Positions 1-6,624 of a stretch of DNA of 9,845 nt are shown in pieces (positions within the stretch are counted from its first letter, which is position 1; each line of letters opens with the position of its first letter). Made by a program: the position numbers and the translations under genes. The stretch spans positions 1-9,845 of the forward strand of contig JAJZHR010000051.1 of assembly GCA_021810815.1 (NCBI GenBank), given 5' to 3'. The notes beneath the pieces were generated by a model. That model was not told where the DNA came from. It was given only the letters and a program-made list of their open reading frames with translations, and ran no database searches. The stretch is from Acidobacteriota bacterium (lineage in GTDB: Bacteria > Acidobacteriota > Terriglobia > Terriglobales > Acidobacteriaceae).

Positions 1-1117
1 TCGGCGTCTCGGGGAAGACAGTGGGCAGGCCATACTCCATCAGCGGCTGCGAACGGATAATTTGATCCTGCTGCTCCGGGCTTGGAATATCGAAAAGAAC
101 CGCGAGCGATTCTCCGAGCGCATCCGCACGCGGCGAAAGGGTCTGCCACACTCGACCATAGAGATACTGCCCATAGTAGCCACGACTCTTGATCCAGAGA
201 CGTTGATTCATGGCGATGCGGATACGATCCGCCCTTGAGTTCCAGTCGCCAGAGGGCTGGCCAAGCTCTTGAGCCATGGAGGCGAGGATACGATAGGTGC
301 GGTAATAGACGGCATTGGTTCCAAGAGCTTCCGAGCTGTAGATATCGACTGGCTCCATCCAGCGTGGATACGTCTGTTCGCGCCAGTCCATAAAAGAGGA
401 CTCTCCATGCGCGAGGCCAGTCGCAGGATCCATCACAACCTGCTCGTCATCAAGAATCGAGTTGCGAATCACCGCATAGCTTTGTTGCAGCCAATGCCTC
501 TCTCCGGTGACAAGGTATATCTCCCACGCTGCCAGCGACCACGTTACCCGGTCGGTAGAGACCGGCCACGAGCCGCCGGTTCCAGTATCCTGCACAATGC
601 GATCGCGCTTCACCTTCTGCAGCAGACTCGCCTTAGCCGCTTCAGGCTGAATAGCTGCGAGGGAAAGTAGAATGCTGTAGCTGGTGTCCCGCGTCCAGAC
701 GCCCTTCCACTTCGCGCCTGCATCGAACGCACCATCAGGGCGCGTGTTCTCTTGCAGTTCCTCCAGCGATAAGTTGTATAGCGCATCCAGCAGAGGGTAC
801 TCCGACCGTAGCTTCGGATATTCGCTCAGGTCGCCTTTCTGCACCCACTTGCCTTGGATCCCGGAAGTTCCTGAAGTGGCGGGATAGTTCGATTCAATCT
901 CCGACCGCGACACCGCACGCGCGGAATACGATCCTTCCTCAACACGGTCTGCCCACACCGAAAAATCCTGCGATGCATAAATGCGCTTCATCGACTGTGC
1001 CCATCCCCTGGCAGGAAGTGCCAGACAAACAAGGAAGAAGACCGGCAAACCGGTATTTCTCATCATCCGTATCAGAATTATCTTATTATCCTTCAGCAGG
1101 CAGCTTGCTGCGTTCAC
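1..1117 (-). CDS. Secreted six-hairpin (alpha/alpha)6 glycosidase-like protein, N-terminal part
   Basis: This frame is open from a GTG at 1117 to the left edge, giving 372 visible residues; the C-terminus lies outside the window. The GTG start has AAGGAG eight bases upstream. In-frame ATG-ATG codons at 1066-1061 are an alternative and would begin directly before a hydrophobic signal segment (LPVFFLVCLALPARGWA, cleavage probably after GWA), so export is likely. The mature part carries aromatic and acidic motifs of six-hairpin glycosidases: GVWTRDTSYS, QDTGTGGSWPVSTDR, then HGESSFMDWREQTYPRWM and a conserved-looking SSEALGTNAVYY. In such enzymes the WTRD and DWR segments line the sugar-binding pocket. 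I recognise the fold type but cannot assign a CAZy family or substrate. It follows a decayed TPR gene after a 186-bp gap and may be transcribed separately. Periplasmic or extracellular oligosaccharide hydrolysis is an inference. Confidence 0.75.
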   Translation of the reverse strand, partial: MNAASCLLKDNKIILIRMMRNTGLPVFFLVCLALPARGWAQSMKRIYASQDFSVWADRVEEGSYSARAVSRSEIESNYPATSGTSGIQGKWVQKGDLSEYPKLRSEYPLLDALYNLSLEELQENTRPDGAFDAGAKWKGVWTRDTSYSILLSLAAIQPEAAKASLLQKVKRDRIVQDTGTGGSWPVSTDRVTWSLAAWEIYLVTGERHWLQQSYAVIRNSILDDEQVVMDPATGLAHGESSFMDWREQTYPRWMEPVDIYSSEALGTNAVYYRTYRILASMAQELGQPSGDWNSRADRIRIAMNQRLWIKSRGYYGQYLYGRVWQTLSPRADALGESLAVLFDIPSPEQQDQIIRSQPLMEYGLPTVFPETP

Positions 1118-1125
1118 GATATTCT

Positions 1126-1131
1126 CTCCTT
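1126..1131 (-). promoter_or_regulatory. Ribosome binding site of the glycosidase
   Basis: The minus strand reads AAGGAG, eight bases before GTG at 1117. It is the best Shine-Dalgarno match seen in the window and favours the GTG over the ATG pair at 1066-1061, which has no close SD. Confidence 0.65.
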
Positions 1132-1227
1132 GTGTGTTCATTCCTGCGCAAGCTGCGGATATTTGTATGTCCACACAGTGCCGCCATACTTCTCCATGGC
1201 CGTGTTCTGACGTAGAAATGCTCGAAA

Positions 1228-1250
1228 CCCATCAGCCAGGGAGGCTGGGG
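1228..1250 (-). terminator. Possible weak intrinsic terminator after the TPR pseudogene
   Basis: On the minus strand CCC-CAGCC, loop TCCCT, GGCTG, a two-base AT bulge and GGG form an eight-pair stem, followed by only three T residues. It lies about 55 bases past the TPR stop codon and before the glycosidase start, where an operon end would be expected. The short T run makes it a weak candidate. Nothing else convincing is visible in the 1118-1303 gap. Confidence 0.3.
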
Positions 1251-1303
1251 ATATGCTGAAGGAATATGCCTCTGTTCGCGGTGCGGAGAAGCGCTGCGTC
1301 ATC

Positions 1304-2154
1304 TCATCGAGGCCGAAGAGAGTTGAGCGTATCGTCCCCCTTGCTCGAATGAGCACCCGCTTCTTTGGCGCACATGGCAAACTGTGCTTTCGCCTCGGCC
1401 GTCATGTGCTCTTTCTGATAAATGCGCCCCAGTTGAAAGTGCAGGGACGACACATCGGGCACTAGCTCCACCGCTTTTTCCATATCCTTCTGCGCTGCTG
1501 CCAACTGATTCAGTTGCTCCTCTGCGCTTCCCAACTCCTCATAAATTGCAGCATTGGAAGGGTCAATCGCGGCAGCTTGCTGCAGATATTGCAGGGCCTG
1601 CGACGTCCGATTCTTTCGCAGCAGCAGCGAACCTAGGTCAAAATAAGGCTGCGCGTCGCGGATCAGATTGTTTTCCTCCACATGGATAGCCTGCTAGTAG
1701 ATCGATATGGCTCCTTCCTGCTGTCCAAGACCTTCCAGCGTGAGGCCAAGGTTATAAAGTTTCCGGGCTCAAGGACCAGGACCTTCTCGAAGGCTGCACG
1801 TGCCTCATCGAACGTGTTGAGGTTATAGTCGATGCGCCCCAGGTAATACCAGTAAAGAGGGTTGGACTGATCGCCTGCGATCGCTTGCGTCATCCATTTC
1901 CTGGCATCCGTATAGTCCTTCAGCAGCACGTAATCGAGAGCCACAACCGCAAGCTCGCTGGACCCCGGTCTGCGGAATCGCGCCCCTGAGGTGTACTCCG
2001 CGAGGGACTCATTTGCTTTCCCTCTGCGGCTGAGGATGTATCCCAACAGATAATGTGCATCGGCAGATGATGGCTCTGTCTTTACCAGCCTTCGCGCAAT
2101 GCACTCAGCAGCTCCAAATTGCTCGGCCTTCACAAGGCTCTGCGCCAGCGGCAT
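1304..2154 (-). pseudogene. TPR-repeat protein, broken by a frameshift and an in-frame stop
   Basis: Two reading-frame segments together make one TPR protein. The first (2154 to about 1760) has repeats such as ADAHYLLGYILSRRGKANES and NPLYWYYLGRIDYNLNTFDEA and reaches VLVLEPGN. There the TPR pattern jumps frame: LYNLGLTLEGLGQQEGAISIY continues it from about 1759 down. That frame then meets a TAG at 1696-1694, after which QAIHVEENNLIRDAQPYFDLG resumes and runs with further TPRs to the stop at 1304. One frameshift plus one nonsense codon (a CAG-to-TAG change would fit) argue for a decayed gene rather than a single sequencing error. The frame is open upstream to 2220 but has no start codon before Met 2154, while its residues (LLCGTFQDSNTAM) look like the end of a signal peptide, so a further 5' lesion is possible. 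Intact relatives would be secreted or periplasmic scaffolds of unknown partner. The 2155-2305 gap holds no other convincing gene. Confidence 0.8.
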
Positions 2155-2305
2155 CGCCGTGTTGGAGTCCTGGAATGTTCCACAGAGGAGATGCCGAGAG
2201 CGGCAGGCAACACAACTCCATCAGCGTCAATATCGGCGCTTGTCGGCAAGTTGCGCCGCTGCGTCAAACAGCTTGTAGAAATCAATCGCAGGTTTCGCTG
2301 CACAG

Positions 2306-3064
2306 CTATCTTGAAGGAACGGCAGTCACCAGCGCCAGATCGCGCGCGAGCGTCGTCATGTCAAAGCCTGATGGACACTTGAGATCGCGCTGCACCCAGT
2401 CCGTGCTGAGCACCGAGTAAACCTCGTCGGTATAGCGCACGAAAAAGTCCCAGGTCATGGTCTTGAGCCTCCCCCAGGTCACCACATAAATCACCTGGTC
2501 GTCGTAGCCAATGGCAGCAACACAATGTCCGTTCGCAGTTTGCGGAGCAGCGTCTTCCGAGGACGCCGCAGCAGGGAGATCCCAGGAGATATCAGGCCAT
2601 CCCAGAGGATCCCCCGAACAGGCGAAATGAGGCAGGTCAAGCCCGATATAAGCGCTTCCAAACAAAAATATTACAGCGCGCAGATCGGCAGGCTTCGCGT
2701 GGCCAACCTTGATATAAGCATGAATGCGGTGATCGCCTATTCCTGTTTTGCGCCAGAACTTCAGGACGTCCAGCATGGAAACGCAATCCATTAAATGATC
2801 GCCGGTCAGTTGCGCATGCGCTCGAATAATGTCGTCGTCTGTAAGGAAGACGCCATGCTGGTTGGCTGCGGTCCAATGATGGACCATGTGCCCGGCTGCG
2901 GCCGAAGTACAGCAGTTGAAGCGATCATTGGCGAGCATCGGCCAGGACACGGTGGTGTCCAGCATTTCCCGTGCTGGTGGAACTGGCAAAGTGTCAACCA
3001 CCAAATAGCTCTCGAGATGGAGCATTCTCGCATCTTTGAACGACTTGACTCTACCGAGCAACAT
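2306..3064 (-). CDS. Papain/C39-like cysteine peptidase-like protein
   Basis: This is a 252-residue protein with a papain-like signature. PMLANDRFNCCTSAAAGHM at residues 42-60 places a candidate nucleophile at Cys52 (or Cys51) at the head of a helix. NGHCVAAIGYDD at 178-189 gives the candidate catalytic His180, and VVTWG at 194-198 sits where papain has its Asn-Ser-Trp-Gly, with Thr in the Asn position. There is no clear signal peptide, so it is probably cytoplasmic. The ATG at 3064 lies inside the end of the kinase gene (14-bp overlap) and is preceded by AGGTGA, which points to translational coupling; Met14 is an alternative start with no SD. Similar hypothetical proteins are widespread, and none is known to me to have a proven function. 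In this context a role in peptide maturation (leader removal) is possible but is inference; it could also be an inactive papain-fold protein or a transglutaminase-like one. Confidence 0.6.
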   Translation of the reverse strand: MLLGRVKSFKDARMLHLESYLVVDTLPVPPAREMLDTTVSWPMLANDRFNCCTSAAAGHMVHHWTAANQHGVFLTDDDIIRAHAQLTGDHLMDCVSMLDVLKFWRKTGIGDHRIHAYIKVGHAKPADLRAVIFLFGSAYIGLDLPHFACSGDPLGWPDISWDLPAAASSEDAAPQTANGHCVAAIGYDDQVIYVVTWGRLKTMTWDFFVRYTDEVYSVLSTDWVQRDLKCPSGFDMTTLARDLALVTAVPSR

Positions 3065-5477
3065 GGCGTCTCACCTGCGCAGAAGGATAGCTAAGCTTCA
3101 TTCGGTCAAGCAACTGGCGGTAGCGCGGTTCATCGTGAAGCTTCCTGAGACTTGGAAACACCGTAATGTACGCGACCAGGATATCGCGCTGGTCAGCCGC
3201 CTTTTCCAGCCACGAAAGTGCAAGTTCGTTATCGCCCATGGATACAGCGGCAACGGCTATGGGCACCGGCATTGGATTGCCATTCTTCGCCAGATCGATC
3301 ATCTCTCCCAACGCAGCGCGAGCTTTCTCGGAATTGCCGTTCTGCGCGTGAGCCTCAGCCAGCCAGCCCATCAACACAGGCATGTGGCTATGCTCGATCC
3401 CTCGCTCGAAAGTCTGCACAGCTTCGCGGGTGCGGCCGGTAAGAGTCTGTGCGATGCCCAGCGCATAGTAGAGTTCAAAGTAGTGCGGTGCGGAGTCGAG
3501 CGCGGTTTGCGCCAGCAAGATGCTGCTGTCGTAATCCCCGAGATAAGCCCGCAACACAGCTTCCTCTGCAAGCAATGGTGTAGACAAAGGATCATAGGTA
3601 AGTCCGATGCGTGCTTGCTCCAGCGCATCTTCCAGTAGTCCCTGACTCGTCAGGTAAGCCACATACAGGTAATAGGATTCACCGCGTTGCGGCCGCAGTT
3701 CGACCGCCTTTACCATGTGGCGGCGCGCTCCCTCCCAGTCCCAGTCGTAAAATTGCAACACCGAGGCAAGCGCAAGATGACCTTCTGGCAGCTCCGGTTC
3801 GAGCGCAAGGGCCTGCAGGGCAGAGGAACGAGCTCGCGCCCAGGCTTCATGAGGAGACGTCAGTCCGAGCATCCCCTGCAAGCAATAGAAATCAGCCACT
3901 CCGGCATGAGCTGCTGCGGATTCTGCATCGAGCTGCAGCGCATGCTCGAAATAGCGGCCCGCGAGCTGAATATCTTCAGGGGTCTTCCGATTCCAGTGGT
4001 AGCGGCCCTTCAGATATGCCTCGTAGGCATCGGCCTGCATCGGAGTCCTGACCTGTAGATCAGAGAAATCCAAATTCAGCGACAGCTTGTCGCTCAAGGC
4101 GGAAACTACTGAAGAGGCAAGCTCATCCTGCAATTCAAAGACATCGGATATTTCCCTGTCGAAGCGCGAAGACCAGAGGTGGAAACCGTTGCGTACCTGT
4201 GTAAGTTGCGTGGTGACGCGAACGCGCACTCCAGAGCGCCGGACGCTGCCCTCAAGAATCACATCGACGTCGAGAGCTTCGCCGATTTCGCGAATGTTCC
4301 GCGTTGTCCCCTTGAACGAAAACGCCGAAGTTCGCGAGACAACGCGCAGGCCAGAGAGCGTTCCCAAGGAAGAGATCAGCTCGTCGGTCAGCCCATCGCT
4401 GAAGTACTCATTCTCCGGATCGGAACTGACGTTGCGCAAGGGAAGCACCGCAATCGACAGGCCCACGCGTTTCTTCATGTCGATTGCCAGAACTTTCCCT
4501 CGATTCGAGTGGCGAACAGAGGCGCTGGCCGCAAGGGGCATCGCTAGGTCCGTCGGCGCAGAGTGCGCGCTGGACCCTGAAGAAAAGATCATAGCCGTCG
4601 GTGCCAAGCTGGCCGGAATATCTTCCTTTGCAGGATTCTCAGGAATGTCTTCCTCCAACACATTCAGCAATTCCGCAGCGGAGGAGTGCCGCTCGTACCT
4701 CTCGCGACGCAATGCGCGCTCCACCGCCAAATAGATGGCCCTCGGCAGCTCAGGTCGAACCTGATGCAGTGGAATGTAGCGGCACTCGGCAATCGCCGCC
4801 ATGGTGGCTGCTGGCGTGGGTTGCTGGAAAGGTGGATGCCCTGCCGCCATCTCGTAGAGCACAGCTCCTAGTGCCCATATATCCGCGCGATGATCGACCG
4901 AATCTCCGGCGAGTTGTTCTGGGGGCATGTACGCAAGTGTGCCCATCACTTGATGCGGCGCGGTCAACTGGTGCTGGTCGGCAAAGCGCGAAAGACCGAA
5001 ATCGAGGATCTTCACGGTGCCGGAGTTGAGCAGAAAAATGTTCCCCGGCTTAATATCACGATGCACAATCCCGGACATGTGCGCTGCATGCAAACCAGCA
5101 GCCGTCTGCCGCCCAACATTGCGGATGTGCGCTGCGTCCATGGCCCCGCTCGTCAGCAGCAGTTCTGCGACGGTCTGGCCACGGTAGCAGGCCATCACCA
5201 GCAAGAGCGATCCGTCCGGAAGCTCTTCTACGGTGTAAATCGTGCATAGGTTGGGATGGTCTAAAGCAGAGGCGGCACGTGCTTCCCTCAGGAAACGCAA
5301 TCGCACTTCTTGGTTTTCCGAGATCGATGGCTGCAGCAGCTTGATGGCGACTGTACGTCCCAGGCGGACATCCTCCGCCTCGTAGACAACACCCATCCCG
5401 CCCTCGCCGATCTTTCGAATCAGACGATAGTGGAGAAGCTGATTACCCGGGTTCAGGGCGGTCAACATTTCGAACAC
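3051..5477 (-). CDS. Ser/Thr protein kinase with TolB/FlgO-like domain and C-terminal TPRs
   Basis: This is an 808-residue soluble-looking regulator. Residues about 15-275 are a Hanks-type kinase with all key elements: glycine loop GEGGMG (24-29), VAIK with Lys46, the helix-C Glu65 in REAR, HRDIKPGN (139-146), DFG (159-161) and MPPEQ in the activation segment. It should therefore be catalytically active. A low-complexity linker (about 280-335) shows no transmembrane helix. Residues about 338-465 (IAVLPLRNVSSDPENEYFSD, then LEGSVRRSG) match the TolB/FlgO-like domain often seen fused to kinases or winged helices, and about 480-800 form TPR helices for protein binding. The start is given as GTG 5477, four bases after the diiron enzyme's stop; ATG 5468 (Met4) is equally plausible, and neither has a strong SD. 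The substrate is unknown. The tight packing suggests co-expression with the RiPP-like genes, but kinases of this architecture are abundant in Acidobacteriota and need not serve the cluster. Confidence 0.93.
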   Translation of the reverse strand: MFEMLTALNPGNQLLHYRLIRKIGEGGMGVVYEAEDVRLGRTVAIKLLQPSISENQEVRLRFLREARAASALDHPNLCTIYTVEELPDGSLLLVMACYRGQTVAELLLTSGAMDAAHIRNVGRQTAAGLHAAHMSGIVHRDIKPGNIFLLNSGTVKILDFGLSRFADQHQLTAPHQVMGTLAYMPPEQLAGDSVDHRADIWALGAVLYEMAAGHPPFQQPTPAATMAAIAECRYIPLHQVRPELPRAIYLAVERALRRERYERHSSAAELLNVLEEDIPENPAKEDIPASLAPTAMIFSSGSSAHSAPTDLAMPLAASASVRHSNRGKVLAIDMKKRVGLSIAVLPLRNVSSDPENEYFSDGLTDELISSLGTLSGLRVVSRTSAFSFKGTTRNIREIGEALDVDVILEGSVRRSGVRVRVTTQLTQVRNGFHLWSSRFDREISDVFELQDELASSVVSALSDKLSLNLDFSDLQVRTPMQADAYEAYLKGRYHWNRKTPEDIQLAGRYFEHALQLDAESAAAHAGVADFYCLQGMLGLTSPHEAWARARSSALQALALEPELPEGHLALASVLQFYDWDWEGARRHMVKAVELRPQRGESYYLYVAYLTSQGLLEDALEQARIGLTYDPLSTPLLAEEAVLRAYLGDYDSSILLAQTALDSAPHYFELYYALGIAQTLTGRTREAVQTFERGIEHSHMPVLMGWLAEAHAQNGNSEKARAALGEMIDLAKNGNPMPVPIAVAAVSMGDNELALSWLEKAADQRDILVAYITVFPSLRKLHDEPRYRQLLDRMKLSYPSAQVRRHVAR

Positions 5478-5481
5478 TCAT

Positions 5482-6219
5482 TCATACACCGGTCGAAACA
5501 AGCGCTGCTCCGCCTGCTGTAAAGATTGTGGCGGCGCTTACTGGGTGGCAGATGCGCTCGAAGTGTTCCAGTATCTCCATAAATACTCGTTCCAAATGGC
5601 CAATGGTCGTAATCGCGCTTACTGCAATCAGATCCCGGTGCAACTCCGTCAGACACAGCGAGTCGAGAGTTGCATCGAATGCAGCCACGTGGCCCGGGTC
5701 GAGTTCGGCATGCCTCACATGGCAGGACATGGAAGCAAGCGGAATGCCGGCGCGGTATGACACTTCCTGCAAAAACTCCATCTGCGCGGGTGCTTCCAGA
5801 ACGGCAATATATCCGAGATAGGCGATCGGATGAACATGCTGCATCCAGTAATATTGCGAACCTACAAGAGCTGCCACGCCTGGATAGGGAAGGCGCTCAA
5901 GGATGCGCTCCCGACCCAAGCCAAAGGTGCCGAGATCGGCAAGGAGCCATTCTCCATGGTTCTCTTCTTCTGCGGCGTGCTCCAGATAATAGTCCCTGAG
6001 CCATGGACCCAGCGGGTCGCCTTTGCCTGCCTCGGAGCATCGTCGTGCGGCTGCGCGCATGGCCGGCGCTGACGTTGCTGTGATGCCATACATCGCAAAA
6101 AGGAACTCCGGATAAAGCTCGCTAAGGCGCGGGTGAAACCACACCTCGTGAATCAGCGTCGCAAGGCGCTTTTGCGCAAGGGAGATGGTCGCATGAAGGC
6201 GCTGGCTGTGTGGGGCCAT
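5482..6219 (-). CDS. Heme-oxygenase-like diiron oxidase/oxygenase (iron-containing redox enzyme family)
   Basis: This 245-residue helical protein carries the metal-binding pattern of heme-oxygenase-like diiron enzymes (the CADD, UndA, SznF and BesC superfamily). Candidate ligands are Glu85 and His88 in EHAAEEENHGEWLL (80-93), Glu142 in AVLEAP, and His170, Asp174 and His177 in HAELDPGH. The H-x3-D-x2-H spacing matches that of CADD. Family members activate O2 at a non-heme Fe pair to desaturate, decarboxylate, N-oxygenate or cleave amino-acid or fatty-acid-like substrates; they do not bind heme. The ATG at 6219 is preceded by GGGGGTGA. The gene begins 63 bases after the small peptide gene and ends four bases before the kinase start, so it belongs to the same transcription unit. 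An oxidative step on the small peptide is the contextual inference. Which Glu forms the first ligand is uncertain, because the position seven before His88 is His rather than Glu. Confidence 0.82.
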   Translation of the reverse strand: MAPHSQRLHATISLAQKRLATLIHEVWFHPRLSELYPEFLFAMYGITATSAPAMRAAARRCSEAGKGDPLGPWLRDYYLEHAAEEENHGEWLLADLGTFGLGRERILERLPYPGVAALVGSQYYWMQHVHPIAYLGYIAVLEAPAQMEFLQEVSYRAGIPLASMSCHVRHAELDPGHVAAFDATLDSLCLTELHRDLIAVSAITTIGHLERVFMEILEHFERICHPVSAATIFTAGGAALVSTGV

Positions 6220-6282
6220 TTCCGTTTCACCCCCAATTGTCTACTGCGCGAGGCCGCTTCATGGCAGTTGAATATCCGCCGT

Positions 6283-6489
6283 TTAGAGGATCACGGTCCC
6301 CATACGATGGGAGTCGCCAGATGGAACTTTATGGTTGAAAAAATCGTCTCCAAGCTTCGTGCGCACAGAGATCAGCGCATCCACTTCGGCCGAGCTAAGC
6401 TGGTTTACGCTATTGATTTCAGTGGGAGTAAGCTCATGATTCAATTCAATCAATCCAGCTTTTTGCAGACGCTCCAGATTGGTCATCAT
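6283..6489 (-). CDS. Small cysteine-free peptide, candidate RiPP precursor
   Basis: This encodes a 68-residue peptide (67 if the second ATG is used). The N-terminal part looks like a helical, acidic leader: MTNLERLQKAGLIELN, then LTPTEI and LSSAEVDALISVRTKLG, a hydrophobic/acidic spacing typical of peptides bound by RiPP maturases. The tail VPSGDSHRMGTVIL has Ser57, Ser60 and Thr65 as possible dehydration targets. There is no Cys in the whole peptide and no double-glycine cleavage site. It lies 135 bases after the LanM-type dehydratase and 63 bases before the diiron enzyme, the usual place for a substrate gene. The overall pattern (Leu-rich start, then a LSxxEVxxLxxVxxKL block) reminds me of small peptides annotated in other RiPP contexts, but I cannot name the family securely. 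The longer in-frame extension upstream to 6594 has no SD and is not supported. It might alternatively be a small regulatory or docking protein. Confidence 0.65.
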   Translation of the reverse strand: MMTNLERLQKAGLIELNHELTPTEINSVNQLSSAEVDALISVRTKLGDDFFNHKVPSGDSHRMGTVIL

Positions 6490-6492
6490 CTT

Positions 6493-6498
6493 TTCCTT
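6493..6498 (-). promoter_or_regulatory. Ribosome binding site of the small peptide
   Basis: The minus strand reads AAGGAA, four bases before ATG 6489 if aligned on AGGA and seven bases before the adjacent ATG 6486. The spacing slightly favours the second ATG. It rules out the longer start at 6594. Confidence 0.6.
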
Positions 6499-6501
6499 TC
6501 C

Positions 6502-6585
6502 GTGCTCGTATAGCTTGTGCTTTATATTGCGGTGTGTAACCCCGCCAGAGTGCGTGAATTCTACCACGCGAATTTCGACGAGCAC
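6502..6585 (-). promoter_or_regulatory. Possible structured leader RNA ahead of the small peptide gene
   Basis: On the minus strand GTGCTCGT (6585-6578) can pair perfectly with ACGAGCAC (6509-6502), extendable by two G-U pairs into the SD-flanking GG. Inside are two smaller hairpins: GCGTG/CACGC (6569-6565 with 6556-6552, eight-base loop) and GCGG/CCGC (6545-6542 with 6532-6529). Together they make a three-way-junction-like fold directly upstream of the SD. An 8-bp match in about 100 nt can arise by chance in several percent of cases, so this is suggestive only. Confidence 0.3.
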
Positions 6586-6587
6586 AA
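6558..6587 (-). promoter_or_regulatory. Possible sigma-70-type promoter for the small peptide gene
   Basis: TAGAAT (6563-6558, five of six to the -10 consensus) follows TTGTGC (6587-6582, three of six to the -35) with an 18-base spacer, in the gap between the dehydratase and the peptide. The GCGTG/CACGC inverted repeat brackets the -10, as an operator might. It competes with the leader-RNA reading of the same bases. Confidence 0.28.
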
Positions 6588-6624
6588 CTAACAATCGGCC
6601 ATAGAATACAGAGCGTTCCTATCC

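Noticed and set aside
208..408. A 66-codon minus-strand frame near the left edge
   Set aside because: It overlaps the glycosidase in another frame; the glycosidase frame is continuous from 1117 to the edge with clear motifs.
1138..1380. An 80-codon minus-strand frame ending just before the glycosidase
   Set aside because: It starts inside the TPR frame, has no SD and no family resemblance. The part in the intergenic gap (ending KYPQLAQE) might be a gene remnant but cannot be supported.
2227..2335. A short frame reading AIDFYKLFDAAAQLADKRRY after the peptidase stop, possibly a frameshifted C-terminus
   Set aside because: The papain-like protein ends sensibly at 2306 and nothing links this stretch to it beyond being open; it is kept only as a possible remnant.
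3036..5249. Long plus-strand frames (such as 4087-4734 and 3036-3638) opposite the kinase
   Set aside because: They lie wholly antisense to a kinase-TPR protein with intact motifs, have no recognisable domains and are rich in Arg/Ser/Pro as expected of antisense frames in GC-rich DNA.
6283..6489. Small peptide as a sactipeptide, lanthipeptide or double-glycine bacteriocin precursor
   Set aside because: There is no Cys for thioether links, no radical SAM gene in the window and no GG/GA cleavage site before the tail.
6490..6624. A hidden or frameshifted LanC cyclase after the dehydratase
   Set aside because: Only 135 bases separate the dehydratase stop from the peptide gene; a cyclase needs about 1 kb, and no frame there shows the zinc-ligand motifs.
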